From JBOHWJ01 sp050736615 (lineage in GTDB: Bacteria > Desulfobacterota > Binatia > Binatales > Binataceae): a stretch of 64,000 bases of DNA. Numbering within the stretch: position 1 is the first letter of the stretch; every line of letters starts with the position of its first letter. The DNA is taken from assembly GCA_050736615.1 (NCBI GenBank), contig JBOHWL010000192.1, positions 6,307 through 70,306 of the forward strand, in the 5' to 3' direction. This document shows positions 52,680 to 60,992 of this stretch, one piece after another. The notes under the pieces are model-generated. The model did no database searches, was not told the origin of the DNA, and saw nothing but the letters and a program-made list of their open reading frames with translations. Position numbers and translations under genes: made by a program.

Positions 52680-53297
52680 CTAGAGCCCGCCGATGTCGTC
52701 GAGTCCGGAGATATACGAGATTACGCCCGCGAATTGCTCAGGAATGGCCGGGTCTTCCTTGTTCGCGTACAAATCGTACTCGGGGGCCACGATTTGGATT
52801 TTGAAGGCCCGCTCCGCTTGAGCGATCGTACCTTTGAACCTGATGTAGTCCGAATTGCTGCCATAGGCGTGGTCGAGGATGGTGAAGCCTTGCCCTTGCA
52901 ACCATTGCTCAACCGCTTCGAATTGGCCGTGTGTCTCGCCGAATTTCGCGTGCATCGCCGCCGGGGTTAACCAATGCTGATATTCCGGTGATTTCGGGTC
53001 TGAAATTTCGTTCATGAGCTGATCGAACTGCCGCTTATTGCGCATCGCGAAGTGAAGTTCCATCTGGATCACGCGATGCGACGGCGCGGCGTGATCGTAA
53101 CTCAAGTCCGCATTGGTCGGATGTTGCCCGCTAAGACGTGCGACCGGTGGCTGATTGCCCGCGCCAGCACCGATTGTGCCGGCGCAGCCAAAAGCGCTCA
53201 TGGTCATCCCGACTATGCATGCCGCCAGCAGCGCGGCTCGCCAACCGCGCCATCCATTAACCGCATCGTTTTTGATCAAGTGCGCAAGTCTGACCAT
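52680..53297 (-). CDS. Stand-alone pro-kumamolisin activation domain, predicted lipoprotein
   Basis: A 205-residue protein. An N-terminal signal (LLAACIVGMTM) leads to the weak lipobox AFGC; the rest (about 55-205) is the pro-kumamolisin activation domain that inhibits S53 serine-carboxyl proteases. Family marks are MELHFAMRNKRQFDQLM, SPEYQHWLTPAAMHAKFGE, WLQGQGFTI and IRFKGTIAQAERAFKI. The prodomain ends in ISGLDDIGGL and the gene stops, so no catalytic Ser-Glu-Asp domain follows. It might act as a free inhibitor or have lost its protease. The start at 53297 lacks a strong ribosome site. It is convergent with the Crp-like gene at 51812. Confidence 0.75.
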   Translation of the reverse strand: MVRLAHLIKNDAVNGWRGWRAALLAACIVGMTMSAFGCAGTIGAGAGNQPPVARLSGQHPTNADLSYDHAAPSHRVIQMELHFAMRNKRQFDQLMNEISDPKSPEYQHWLTPAAMHAKFGETHGQFEAVEQWLQGQGFTILDHAYGSNSDYIRFKGTIAQAERAFKIQIVAPEYDLYANKEDPAIPEQFAGVISYISGLDDIGGL

Positions 53298-53300
53298 TTC

Positions 53301-53345
53301 AACCCAACTCGTAGGCTCGCCTGCTTGGCTCCGCTTCACTCCCGC
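53301..53345 (-). repeat. GC-rich dispersed repeat copy upstream of the propeptide gene
   Basis: Read on the minus strand this is GCGGAGCCAAGCAGGCGAG then CCTACGAGTTGGGTT, ending four bases before the ATG at 53297. It matches the repeat at 63168-63222 (GCGGAGCGAGCAGGCGAG and so on), which also lies directly upstream of a lipoprotein gene and in the same orientation. Confidence 0.55.
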
Positions 53346-53502
53346 TGCACTGAGTGATGTTGAACTAGCCCCGCGGCGCCGCGCACGCAAGCCACTTTTC
53401 CGCAGGCCGTCGCTGGCCCCACGTTTTTGATTGCATGCGTTGCAGGCGCGGCCCTGCGATATCAGAGTGGGAAGACACGGCTGCGGATGCGGTCAGCGTC
53501 AG

Positions 53503-54183
53503 CTATTTCTTCCCCGCGGCAACCAGTTGCGGAAGGTCATGCTGAAGCATCAGGCCAATCCGGTCGATACAGAGATCGGCAGGCGGATACTTGGCGACCT
53601 CTTGAGCGTCGAGCGCGTAATGGCCCTGGCGGGGGAACACGGTGGTCACACGATTGGCCCACGCCCGCTTGAACGCGCTCAGAATGCGGACCTTATCGTC
53701 GACCAGCACGTAATGGTTCGCCGGGTAACGCGCGGCGATATCGTCGAGCTCGGTTTCCTTGTGGATATAAATGAGGACGTTCTGTTCGGCGGCCTCGCCC
53801 AAGCCCGAGCGTTCCACCTTGAGCGGCTGAAACACCACATCGCCGTCGCTTAGGATGACCGGGCGGCCAAATTTGCGCGCGCGTTCCAGCACGTCGAGCG
53901 ATTCCGGAAACAGCCGGTTGGCAAACGGGTAGCCGATCAGGAAATGAGAAACCGCAAGGATATGGAAATCGCGCGGATTCTCAACCCGATAACGTTGCAA
54001 CGCGCCGAGGTAATCCGCATAGCCGAGTTCGCCACGCAAGCTCTCGAAAATTTCCCAGTAACGCCGCTGGCGCTGCTGCCCGATCGCGTCCTCGAGATGA
54101 CGCATCAAGTCCGCGACCACGCGATCGTTATCGAGCAACGTGTTATCGACATCGAAAAAAAACACCACCTCGTCTTGACCCAT
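53503..54183 (-). CDS. HAD-superfamily hydrolase
   Basis: A 226-residue protein with the haloacid dehalogenase fold. Motif I is FFFDVDNTLLDN with the nucleophile Asp11 and acid/base Asp13. Motif II is ILSDGD near residue 113, and motif IV is LVDDKVRIL near 165-170, which binds magnesium. The helical cap is of the small C1 type. Members remove phosphate from small molecules; the substrate here cannot be assigned. No neighbour on the same strand shares an obvious pathway. Confidence 0.75.
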   Translation of the reverse strand: MGQDEVVFFFDVDNTLLDNDRVVADLMRHLEDAIGQQRQRRYWEIFESLRGELGYADYLGALQRYRVENPRDFHILAVSHFLIGYPFANRLFPESLDVLERARKFGRPVILSDGDVVFQPLKVERSGLGEAAEQNVLIYIHKETELDDIAARYPANHYVLVDDKVRILSAFKRAWANRVTTVFPRQGHYALDAQEVAKYPPADLCIDRIGLMLQHDLPQLVAAGKK

Positions 54184-54314
54184 CCGCGCACCAACTTGCC
54201 TATTAAGATCGCAACGCTATTATCAATTGTGCGCGCGGAACACTCAAACCATTTCGATCCGCTTGTCGTCGCAGTCCGCGCCTGAATCGGGAGCTGACGA
54301 GTCTCCGGAATGAC

Positions 54315-54356
54315 AAAAAGAAAGCAGGCTGCGGAGAATGTTCCTCCGCAGCCTGC
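54315..54356 (-). terminator. Rho-independent terminator after the porin gene
   Basis: On the minus strand a perfect 13-bp stem (GCAGGCTGCGGAG pairing with CTCCGCAGCCTGC, with a seven-base loop) is followed by TTTCTTTTT. It lies 73 bp downstream of the stop of the DUF1302-type porin gene (stop at 54429), which it should terminate. Confidence 0.85.
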
Positions 54357-54428
54357 GGCAATAGTCGACTCCTCAATCCGGCTTCTAGCCGCTCAAGTTT
54401 GCAACTTTCAGAGCGAATTCATGGCACA

Positions 54429-56309
54429 TCACAATAGCTCGAAATTGTACTGAAACTGAGCGGTCAGCAGGCTTTCTCCCTTAAATAGACCGGTATTCGC
54501 CTCACGATCCCCGCCGAGTACCTCGATCGCCTGCAGCTTCAGAAAGTATTTGGTGGTCCACGGCGGCGTCAGCAGAAGCGACGGAAACAATGCGAAGGTG
54601 GTTCCCTTTGGATTGTAAATCATGGTCCAGGTCGGCGCGACCACTTGCCACCACCACGAGGTCCCGACGTTAAACAGCACGTTTACATCATTTTTGAGTT
54701 GGTGCTCGTTTAAATCGTTGCCCGTATAGGACGTTTTCGAGTTGTCCAGGAGAGTCTCCGTGAACACCTCGACGTTCGCCGTTAAATTGCCGGTGGACGT
54801 GAGCCAGGGCGCGTAGGCCTGGTCAAGATCGATGGCGGCCATCCATTTGACCACGTCGGACCAGCGCTGCCCCGTCATACTTGCGAAGGCATTATCTTCA
54901 AAGGATTGGTGGTTGGTGTAAAGTGCTTCGCCCCGGAACACCGCGGGAAAATGCATGGCCACCGATTCCGGCAAAGGCAGTTGCCGGTCCATCGTAAAGC
55001 CCGCCTCCTGAAAATCATAGAATGAATAATTCCACAGGCTGGTGAAGGGCGTCCATTTCAAGCTCCACGGCGCGCCGCCGCTGACGTTGTCGTTGTAGTA
55101 GAGAAAAGTAAACTCGGTTGAACCATAGAGACTGTGGAAGCGAACGCCTTCGTTCCAGTTCTGCGGTTGCATCCCGGGCACATGCCAATATCCGGTATCG
55201 ACGATTGAGGTGTCGCCGATCGGCGAGTTTGGATTGTTGAATTTACGCAACGCCAGGTTGCAATGCGGCCGAAAGCTTTTCGGATAGGGATTGAACCCAC
55301 GCTGCACCGTGGCTGGCAAGCAGATAAAGATTTCCCGGGACGCGGGCGGCGCGGTGAGACCGGCGCCCATGGGACCGTACGGTCCGGGCCCCGACGGCGC
55401 GTCGGCGCCAAAGACCGCGCGATTGTCATAGTGAACGTCGAATCGTGCGCTCGGACCATGGCTGGCGGCTGGGAAACACGGATCCACGCGCCCCGCCGTA
55501 AGATTCGCGCGATATTTGCGGTATGGGTCGCCGGTCTGCTCCGGCCAATAGACCGGCGCGAAGCCCGGCTCCAAGACGAGCTCAATAAAATTCGCGCTGA
55601 AGTTGCCTACTTCGGGAAGGCTGAGGATGGGATGAATCATCCATTGTGGATCACGCGACTGCTCGAGGTTCGCGAAGCCGAATGCCCAGCACGAGTCAGT
55701 CGGGTTGATCACATCGCCCACGCGAAACGCAATTGACTGACCCCATACCACGATCTGATTGCCGATATACGTATTGAGCGGACCCCATTTGTTCTCCCAC
55801 CAGGCGTCACGCACCTGGTAGTTGTTATAGTAGTCGTTCATGCGGGAGCCGAAACTGAAGCCCTTCGTGTAGGATTTGTTATTGGCGCTGTTGAATGAGT
55901 AGGGCGGTTCATAAACAAACCACTCGCGCATGAAAAAAGTATTGTTGTCGTTCAGCCGGTAATTCTCGTCAACTTGAAGCAGCGTGCGCGAGACCGCCAG
56001 ATTGTTGCGGCTGGGCGTAAAATCTCTCAGGGCGGTCGGATTCTGCCACATCCCAAAGGTCTGACTCAAATAGCCCGACACATGCAGTCCGCTCAACCAT
56101 CCGCCCTCCGATCCAGTTGGGCTCGAAGCGGTCGGAATCTGCGGTAGGAGCGAACTTGTCGCTCCGGTGACGTGAAGAGTATCGGCGGGTTGTGAAAGGC
56201 CTCCGGCGTAAACCGTTGTCAAACCCGCCATCAGCAAAGCGGTAGTGGCGACGAGCAGCCCGGCGCACGCGCACCGGTATCGATTCGTTGCGCAGATCTT
56301 GAACCCCAT
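54429..56309 (-). CDS. DUF1302-type outer-membrane protein (putative porin)
   Basis: A 626-residue protein with a signal peptide (hydrophobic LLVATTALLMAGLTTVYA, cleavage near residue 36) and a mature part with the alternating strands, aromatic belts and large loops of a beta-barrel. Sequences such as DAWWENKWGPLNTYIGNQI, FRVGDVINPTD and an aromatic final strand ending QFQYNFELL are typical of the DUF1302/porin family. It has a long inserted loop (about 240-370, with several cysteines). It would be an outer-membrane channel or receptor with no known substrate. GGGGGA precedes the ATG, and a strong terminator follows. Confidence 0.65.
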   Translation of the reverse strand: MGFKICATNRYRCACAGLLVATTALLMAGLTTVYAGGLSQPADTLHVTGATSSLLPQIPTASSPTGSEGGWLSGLHVSGYLSQTFGMWQNPTALRDFTPSRNNLAVSRTLLQVDENYRLNDNNTFFMREWFVYEPPYSFNSANNKSYTKGFSFGSRMNDYYNNYQVRDAWWENKWGPLNTYIGNQIVVWGQSIAFRVGDVINPTDSCWAFGFANLEQSRDPQWMIHPILSLPEVGNFSANFIELVLEPGFAPVYWPEQTGDPYRKYRANLTAGRVDPCFPAASHGPSARFDVHYDNRAVFGADAPSGPGPYGPMGAGLTAPPASREIFICLPATVQRGFNPYPKSFRPHCNLALRKFNNPNSPIGDTSIVDTGYWHVPGMQPQNWNEGVRFHSLYGSTEFTFLYYNDNVSGGAPWSLKWTPFTSLWNYSFYDFQEAGFTMDRQLPLPESVAMHFPAVFRGEALYTNHQSFEDNAFASMTGQRWSDVVKWMAAIDLDQAYAPWLTSTGNLTANVEVFTETLLDNSKTSYTGNDLNEHQLKNDVNVLFNVGTSWWWQVVAPTWTMIYNPKGTTFALFPSLLLTPPWTTKYFLKLQAIEVLGGDREANTGLFKGESLLTAQFQYNFELL

Positions 56310-56592
56310 ACGTATTTCCCCCGAAAGCCTGGCCCTTCCCCGTGGGCTTGCCTTCTGCCTTTGCCGTCATTGCAACGGCGCGTAAACGGGTCCCTGATAT
56401 TTCTGCTGCAATTCGAGGCGGATAACAGAGAGCTTGCGCACCTCCTTAGCGCACCTTCGGACTACGCGGTGTGACAGACTGTTTAATTTCCCTTATAGAA
56501 CATGGAACGGAAAGCGCAAGAGAGACGGGCGCTGCATTTGTAATTTTTTGTCGCTGACAGGCCTACCCGCTGGAAAGAAAGCACCTTTGATA

Positions 56593-57081
56593 TCAATCAA
56601 TTTGCCATGATAAATTCTGGCGCGCACGTTCGCGGCTGGCCGGCGGCCAGACCTTGCCGATGTTATAGAAAGTTTCAAAAGCGGGCGTATCCTGTGGCAG
56701 TTCCAGCCATGGCAATTTGCTGCGCGTGAAAATATGCACGTCGGGCCGCACCACCGACGGATCGTCGAGTGTTCCGGCGCGGACAAACAGCGCGTCGCCG
56801 GGAGCGCCGTGATAATGGCTCCAAAGATAGGTTCCGCATTCCCCGCAAAAGAACACGTCATGAGGCTTGCCGCCGCCTCCAGCCAGTCTGAACGATTTCG
56901 GCACGGCGCCTTTTGCCGCGACAAATTTCTTCTCAATCCAGAGATTAATTACGAAGGCGCCGCCGGTCATGCGCTGACAATCACGGCAGTGGCAGGCGTG
57001 GACAATCAACGGAGCGGCGTTCAATTTATAACGGATACGGCCGCATGCGCATCCGCCCTCGCGATCGTTCGAGTTACTCAT
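56593..57081 (-). CDS. GFA-family zinc protein (glutathione-dependent formaldehyde-activating enzyme-like)
   Basis: A 162-residue GFA-fold protein. The zinc ligands form the expected pattern: CAC (11-13), CHCRDCQ (30-36) and FFCGECGTYLW (78-87). The ATG at 57081 is preceded by AGGGGGAT; the longer open frame upstream is not used. GFA in Paracoccus was reported to speed glutathione-formaldehyde adduct formation, but many family members have no known role. It lies next to a divergent AraC-type remnant. Confidence 0.82.
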   Translation of the reverse strand: MSNSNDREGGCACGRIRYKLNAAPLIVHACHCRDCQRMTGGAFVINLWIEKKFVAAKGAVPKSFRLAGGGGKPHDVFFCGECGTYLWSHYHGAPGDALFVRAGTLDDPSVVRPDVHIFTRSKLPWLELPQDTPAFETFYNIGKVWPPASRERARQNLSWQID

Positions 57082-57223
57082 CGTATCCCCCTGTGGAAAA
57101 CTTTCAATCGGTCTCTTTTGGCGTCTGTCGGCGCGGGAAACTTGGGAAAAATTTGCTGTCGCCGCGGAAATTTGCTGACGATTCGCTGACGAGCGCACTC
57201 GCGCGCAAGGCGAATTACGGCGC

Positions 57224-57442
57224 GTGACGGGCGTGACGCCCCACCAATGGATTTTGCGAATGCGCCTGCGCGAGGCGGCGCGGAAACTCCGCTCGGGCCG
57301 CGAGCCGATCACTGAAATCGCTTTGGCTGTGGGCTTCGAGGATTTATCCAACTTCGTGCGCAGCTTTCATGAATTCGGGCTGGCGCCGAAACAATATCGC
57401 GCGACCGGTTCGTCCATTAGGGAACCTCTGCACAAGGAGTAA
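57224..57442 (+). pseudogene. C-terminal fragment of an AraC-family regulator
   Basis: This 72-residue frame encodes only the helix-turn-helix pair of an AraC regulator: GVTPHQWILRMRLREAARKL, then PITEIALAVGFEDLSNFVRSF and APKQYRAT. A whole regulator would need a sensing domain and the first helix-turn-helix. Upstream codons (57130-57223) do not continue the family, so it is truncated at its 5' side. The stop codon lies in a palindromic repeat that starts at 57421 (the last residues REPLHKE come from repeat sequence). It is likely inactive, although a solo DNA-binding domain cannot be ruled out. Confidence 0.65.
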
Positions 57443-57561
57443 GTCTGTCATTCTGAGCGCAGCGAAGAATCCCGGATCTCTTGATTTTGCCAGCGCTTTA
57501 TCTGGATTCCTCACTTCGCAGACTCCGTTCAGAATGACAAGTGGGCTTGTGCAGAGGTTCC
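57421..57561. repeat. Palindromic repeat element with 16-bp terminal inverted repeats
   Basis: GGAACCTCTGCACAAG at 57421-57436 and its perfect complement at 57546-57561 bound a 141-bp segment. TTAG stands beside each end (TTAG-GGAACC and GGTTCC-TTAG), perhaps a target duplication. Inside, TGTCATTCTGAGCGCAGCGA near 57446 pairs imperfectly with the later TTCGCAGACTCCGTTCAGAATGACA region. The element supplies the stop codon of the AraC remnant and is directly next to the MITE-like copy 2. Confidence 0.7.
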
Positions 57562-57562
57562 T

Positions 57563-57720
57563 TAGCAGGCCGTTGATAAATCACAGCCCGCACCCCCTCT
57601 CTTTCTCCCCCGCAAAAAGAGCGGGGGAGAAGCTTGAGGAAAAAAGCCGTTTTCACGCAGGGTGTTGAATACGCCCAGGCACCCAGTCGTAATGATCATG
57701 CCTTTTTCAACACCCTGTTA
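57563..57720. repeat. MITE-like element, copy 2
   Basis: A 158-bp relative of the element at 7318-7474. Its left end is TAGCAGGCCGTTGATAAA and its right end is complementary to TAACAGGGTGTTGAAAAA, so the terminal repeats are slightly diverged. Interior blocks (CCCGCAAAAAGAGCGGGGGA and the GCAGGGTGTTG block) are shared with copy 1. It abuts the palindromic element at 57421-57561 on its left. Confidence 0.7.
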
Positions 57721-57802
57721 GATCATCCCTTTCGGCGCTTGTCGGCAAATCGGCCCCGCTAAGGCATTCTTGCCATAACCTTAACGTGTGAACGGTGGCA
57801 TC

Positions 57803-58441
57803 ATGGCGGATGAAATCGGACTGTTAGAGGCGATTCATACGATGCGGGCGATGCGGCGGCTCAAGCCCGACCCTGTCCCCGATGAACTGATTCGCAAGAT
57901 CATCGAAGCCGGGACCTGCGCACCCAGCGGCGACGTGCAGCACTGGCGCTTTATCGTCGTCAAGAATGCCGAGACCAAGCGGCAGATCCAGATGCGTTAT
58001 CGGCGAGCGCTCGATCAATTGATGCCGCGATATAAAAAAGCCTCGCCGCCGCCCGGCAAGACCGTTGCGCAAAAGGAGCGGATGCTAGCGGCGGTCGAAT
58101 ACCTCACCAATCATCTGCACGAAGCCCCCGTGCTGATCGTAGGCTGCCTGGTGGGCGATTTTTCGCGAACGGTCGGACTCGAAAAAATGTCCGGCGCGTC
58201 AATCTACCCGGCCGTGCAGAATATGCTCCTGGCGGCGCGTGCGCTGGGCCTGGGCGCCACGCTCACCACCCGCCATCTGCTGTACGAAAAAGAAGTCAAC
58301 GAAGTTTTGGGATTGCCGGCGAACGCCGAAAGCTTCGCGATTATTCCGATCGGTTATCCGATGGGCCGCTTTGGTCCGGTTTCACGCGAGCCGCTGGAGA
58401 AAGTGGCCTTCGCCGAACGTTGGGGACAACCTTGGCGCTAG
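57803..58441 (+). CDS. Nitroreductase-family flavoprotein
   Basis: A 212-residue nitroreductase-like FMN protein. LLEAIHTMRAMRRLKPDPVP (about 6-25) and AGTCAPSGDVQHWRFIVV are the N-terminal FMN-binding blocks (the R-x-x-R-x-F and AP-S-x-x-N-x-Q-x-W-type motif, here with V-Q-H-W). SIYPAVQNMLLAARALGLGATLTT, quoted in part as AVQNMLLAARALGLGA, is the family C-terminal block. It probably reduces an organic substrate with NAD(P)H. The start is the ATG at 57803; a GTG at 57788 is an alternative. Confidence 0.8.
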   Translation: MADEIGLLEAIHTMRAMRRLKPDPVPDELIRKIIEAGTCAPSGDVQHWRFIVVKNAETKRQIQMRYRRALDQLMPRYKKASPPPGKTVAQKERMLAAVEYLTNHLHEAPVLIVGCLVGDFSRTVGLEKMSGASIYPAVQNMLLAARALGLGATLTTRHLLYEKEVNEVLGLPANAESFAIIPIGYPMGRFGPVSREPLEKVAFAERWGQPWR

Positions 58442-58532
58442 GCTAAGCACTGCATAGGCCCCTTTTTATCATTGCCGAACTGAGTGCGCCTAGAGGGAAA
58501 GGAATCCGGAAAAATCCTTGAAACGACGAAAA

Positions 58533-58566
58533 GATCCGGGATTCCTCGCTGCGCTCGGAATGACAG
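58533..58566 (-). repeat. Short dispersed repeat shared with the palindromic element
   Basis: Read on the minus strand, these 34 bases begin CTGTCATTCCGAGCGCAGC and match 57445-57478 at 32 of 34 positions. A seven-base inverted pair (AGGAATC near 58500 and GATTCCT near 58540) overlaps it. The same kind of sequence begins near 7499. This is a dispersed non-coding repeat, without a gene. Confidence 0.6.
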
Positions 58567-58620
58567 CATCGATGTCTGTGCGGAAATTCCGCAGCTTTGT
58601 TTTTTCCGATTTTCATAAGC

Positions 58621-58660
58621 AAAAACGCCGGGCCGTCCGAGTTGCGGAGGCCCGGCGTTT
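58621..58660 (-). terminator. Rho-independent terminator after the beta-helix gene
   Basis: On the minus strand a stem of ten or more base pairs (ACGCCGGGCC pairing with GGCCCGGCGT) around a TCCGCAACTCGGAC loop is followed by TTTTT. It lies 44 bp beyond the stop of the beta-helix gene on that strand (stop at 58704) and should end its transcript. Confidence 0.85.
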
Positions 58661-58703
58661 GAAGCGCTGCGAAACGACAATTCGCAGCCGATCCGCTTGC
58701 CGA

Positions 58704-59627
58704 CTATTCGACGCAACCCGAGGGCGCCGCGCTGGTCGCGAAGTTGTTGCCATACCATGCGTTCATTTGGCAATTGGCATCGGCTTTGTCTTTCACGCCA
58801 TCGGAAGCCATCGCATTGTCCGCGATCCGATTATTGGTGCTGCCGCGACCAACCACAATCCCGTACTTCTGCAGCGTGCGGCTCGAATTGAAGCCAAGAT
58901 TGCCGCTCAGGAAGTTGTCATTACTGTGCGAGGCGCCGGCGCCGCAAGCACCGAAGGGCCGCTTCGCCGCACAGCCAAGATAAACTCCCGCCTCACTGTT
59001 CGCGCTCGCGTAGACTGACTGAATATCGTTCCCGGTGGTGCCGTCCAGCCATACGCCGTAGGTGCCATTATCAATCGCTTCGGAACTTGCCACCGTGTTG
59101 GCGCCGCCGCCCTCTATACGGAGACCGTCGCGCCCGTTGTTGTCGAAGGTACTTTGGCTGATTTCAACGCCACTGGCCCGGTCGAGCAATATCCCGCTTC
59201 GCCGGTTACCGCTCGCCTCGATCGAATCGATGGTGGTGTCGCGCGCGGCGGTCTTCACGCCGACGGCGAAGCCGCTTACCGTGGCGTTACCGCTATTGCC
59301 ATTGCCTTCGACGCCGACGTCGCTTGCGCCTCGAAATATGTTGACGCCGATTCCATTGCCGCCACCTTCGAGCGAATGGCCGTCGAGTTTCAACACGACA
59401 TGGGCAGCACGGATATCGATACAATCGCCTGACCGCGTGGTCAGAGACTTTCCCACAGTATATTGGCCGGAGAATTCAATCGTCGCGCCGCACGCATCGA
59501 TCATGTTTCTCGGAGCAGGGCCCGCGACGCTCTTCTTAGCTAAGAAGAATGATGCTATCCCTAACATACCTATGATGGCGGCAAATTGCCCGAACTTATG
59601 TATGCGCCGCCGAATTTTCGCTGACAT
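58704..59627 (-). CDS. Secreted right-handed parallel beta-helix protein
   Basis: A 307-residue protein with a signal-type N-terminus (hydrophobic 13-30, AAIIGMLGIASFFLA) and, from about residue 75 to 270, repeated beta-helix coils of roughly 22-24 residues with N-G, D-N-G and Asn-ladder turns (NNGRDGLRIEG, DNGTYGVWLDG, NSEAGVYLG, RSGILLDRASG). Such folds are used by pectate lyase-like enzymes, adhesins and alginate epimerases; I see no clear catalytic triad of any of these. Cysteines at the ends may form disulfides. It has its own promoter and terminator, so it is a single-gene unit. Confidence 0.75.
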   Translation of the reverse strand: MSAKIRRRIHKFGQFAAIIGMLGIASFFLAKKSVAGPAPRNMIDACGATIEFSGQYTVGKSLTTRSGDCIDIRAAHVVLKLDGHSLEGGGNGIGVNIFRGASDVGVEGNGNSGNATVSGFAVGVKTAARDTTIDSIEASGNRRSGILLDRASGVEISQSTFDNNGRDGLRIEGGGANTVASSEAIDNGTYGVWLDGTTGNDIQSVYASANSEAGVYLGCAAKRPFGACGAGASHSNDNFLSGNLGFNSSRTLQKYGIVVGRGSTNNRIADNAMASDGVKDKADANCQMNAWYGNNFATSAAPSGCVE

Positions 59628-59662
59628 TACACTCCCCTCGAAGAAACTGTGAATACCCGCTC

Positions 59663-59691
59663 ATTACAGCGCACGAGGCGGCTGTAGTCAA
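59663..59691 (-). promoter_or_regulatory. Sigma-70-type promoter of the beta-helix gene
   Basis: On the minus strand TTGACT and TGTAAT are separated by exactly 17 bases, close to the consensus -35 and -10 boxes. The ATG of the beta-helix gene lies about 35 bases downstream, preceded by GAGGGG. The adjacent 59692-59780 is strongly AT-rich (an UP-element-like TATATTTAATTATG run). The rest, to the ruvB stop at 59940, contains no gene. Confidence 0.6.
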
Positions 59692-59939
59692 GTTTCTCTT
59701 ATATTTAATTATGCTATTAGAAGTGCAACTAATGTTGTTAGCAAAACTTAAGTGGATTATCAAAACCGGCGAACATGCGGCAGAATAAAATCGGCTAATG
59801 AATTGCCGATACTTTAATTAGTGTTTCTGAAACAAACGAATGGACGCCCGCAATGTGTGACAACCTCGCCCGCATCCGCGAGACTCATGCCGGATGAGGT
59901 TCATCTCGGAAGTTAATGAGCGACGTCGGTGATTTGAGT

Positions 59940-60992
59940 TTAGAGCAAGCTGCCGCGGCGTACGCGGCCGAGATGGCTGTATGCGCGCTGAGTGGCAACG
60001 CGCCCGCGCGCCGTCCGCGCGATGAAGCCTTCCTGTAGCAGATAAGGTTCGTAAACTTCGCCGATCGTGTCGGCTTCTTCACCCACCGCCGCGGCCAGGC
60101 TTTCGACTCCGACCGGTCCGCCGTCGAATTTGTCGATCACGGCCGCCAGGATCGCGCGATCCATGGTGTCGAAGCCGCAGGCGTCGATTTCCAGCAGTTT
60201 AAGCGCGCCCAAGGCTATTTCCCGTGTAACCATTGGCGCATCGTTGATTTGGGCGAAATCGCGCACCCGCCGCAGCAGACGGTTGGCAATCCGGGGCGTG
60301 CCGCGCGATCGCGCGGCAAGTTCCCGCGCGCCCGCCTCGTCGATGCGCACGTTCAACAGACGCGCCGAGCGGCACACGATCTCGCCGAGGTCATCGTGCG
60401 CATAGAATTCGAGATGAAAATGCTGTCCGAAGCGATCGCGCAAAGGCGGACTGAGCAGTCCTGAACGCGTCGTCGCCGCCACCAGGGTGAACGGCTTGAC
60501 CGCCAGACGCATCGAACGCGCGCCCGGTCCTTTGCCGACCACGATATTCAACTCGAAATCCTCCATCGCCGGATAGAGCACTTCTTCCACCACGCGGGAC
60601 AGGCGATGAATCTCGTCGATGAAGAGAATGTCGCCCTTTTCCAGATCATTGACGATTGCGGCCAGATCACCGGCCCGCTCAATCGCGGGCCCCGAGGTCA
60701 CGCGGAAGTTGACGCCCAGCTCGCGCGCCATGATATGGGCAAGGGAGGTTTTGCCGAGTCCCGGCGGGCCGGAGAACAGCACATGATCGAGCACTTCGCC
60801 GCGCCGCCGCGCCGCTTCGATCGACATGCCGAGAATTTTTTTAAGCCGCTCTTGTCCGACAAATTCGCGCAACGAATGCGGCCGCAGGGAAAAATCCAGC
60901 GCCTGCTCTTCCTCGGTCGGCGCGCTTGCGGCCAAGTGCCCGGGACGCTGCGGGTCGGCGGGCGATGCGTCGGTCGCGGGTTTACTTTTCAC
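59940..60992 (-). CDS. ruvB: Holliday junction branch-migration ATPase RuvB
   Basis: A 350-residue RuvB, the hexameric motor that drives branch migration with RuvA. It has the AAA+ Walker A GPPGLGKT (75-82), Walker [11 protein letters not shown], sensor 1 LVAATTRSG and the C-terminal winged helix ending in a basic RRGSLL-type tail. The start is a GTG overlapping the last 11 bp of ruvA. The first about 30 residues ([11 protein letters not shown]) are family-variable. Full length, intact. Confidence 0.96.
   Translation of the reverse strand: MKSKPATDASPADPQRPGHLAASAPTEEEQALDFSLRPHSLREFVGQERLKKILGMSIEAARRRGEVLDHVLFSGPPGLGKTSLAHIMARELGVNFRVTSGPAIERAGDLAAIVNDLEKGDILFIDEIHRLSRVVEEVLYPAMEDFELNIVVGKGPGARSMRLAVKPFTLVAATTRSGLLSPPLRDRFGQHFHLEFYAHDDLGEIVCRSARLLNVRIDEAGARELAARSRGTPRIANRLLRRVRDFAQINDAPMVTREIALGALKLLEIDACGFDTMDRAILAAVIDKFDGGPVGVESLAAAVGEEADTIGEVYEPYLLQEGFIARTARGRVATQRAYSHLGRVRRGSLL

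Noticed and set aside
52661..52691. GGCGGGC ... GCCCGCC inverted repeat between the Crp-like and propeptide genes as a bidirectional terminator
   Set aside because: The stem is short, overlaps the last codons of the propeptide gene and is not followed by a T-run on either strand.
54186..54290. A short plus-strand frame upstream of the HAD gene
   Set aside because: No ribosome site, no family likeness, and it is antisense to the HAD leader.
59870..59925. CATCCG/CGGATG hairpin downstream of ruvB as a terminator
   Set aside because: Only six base pairs with a twelve-base loop and no T-run on the minus strand.
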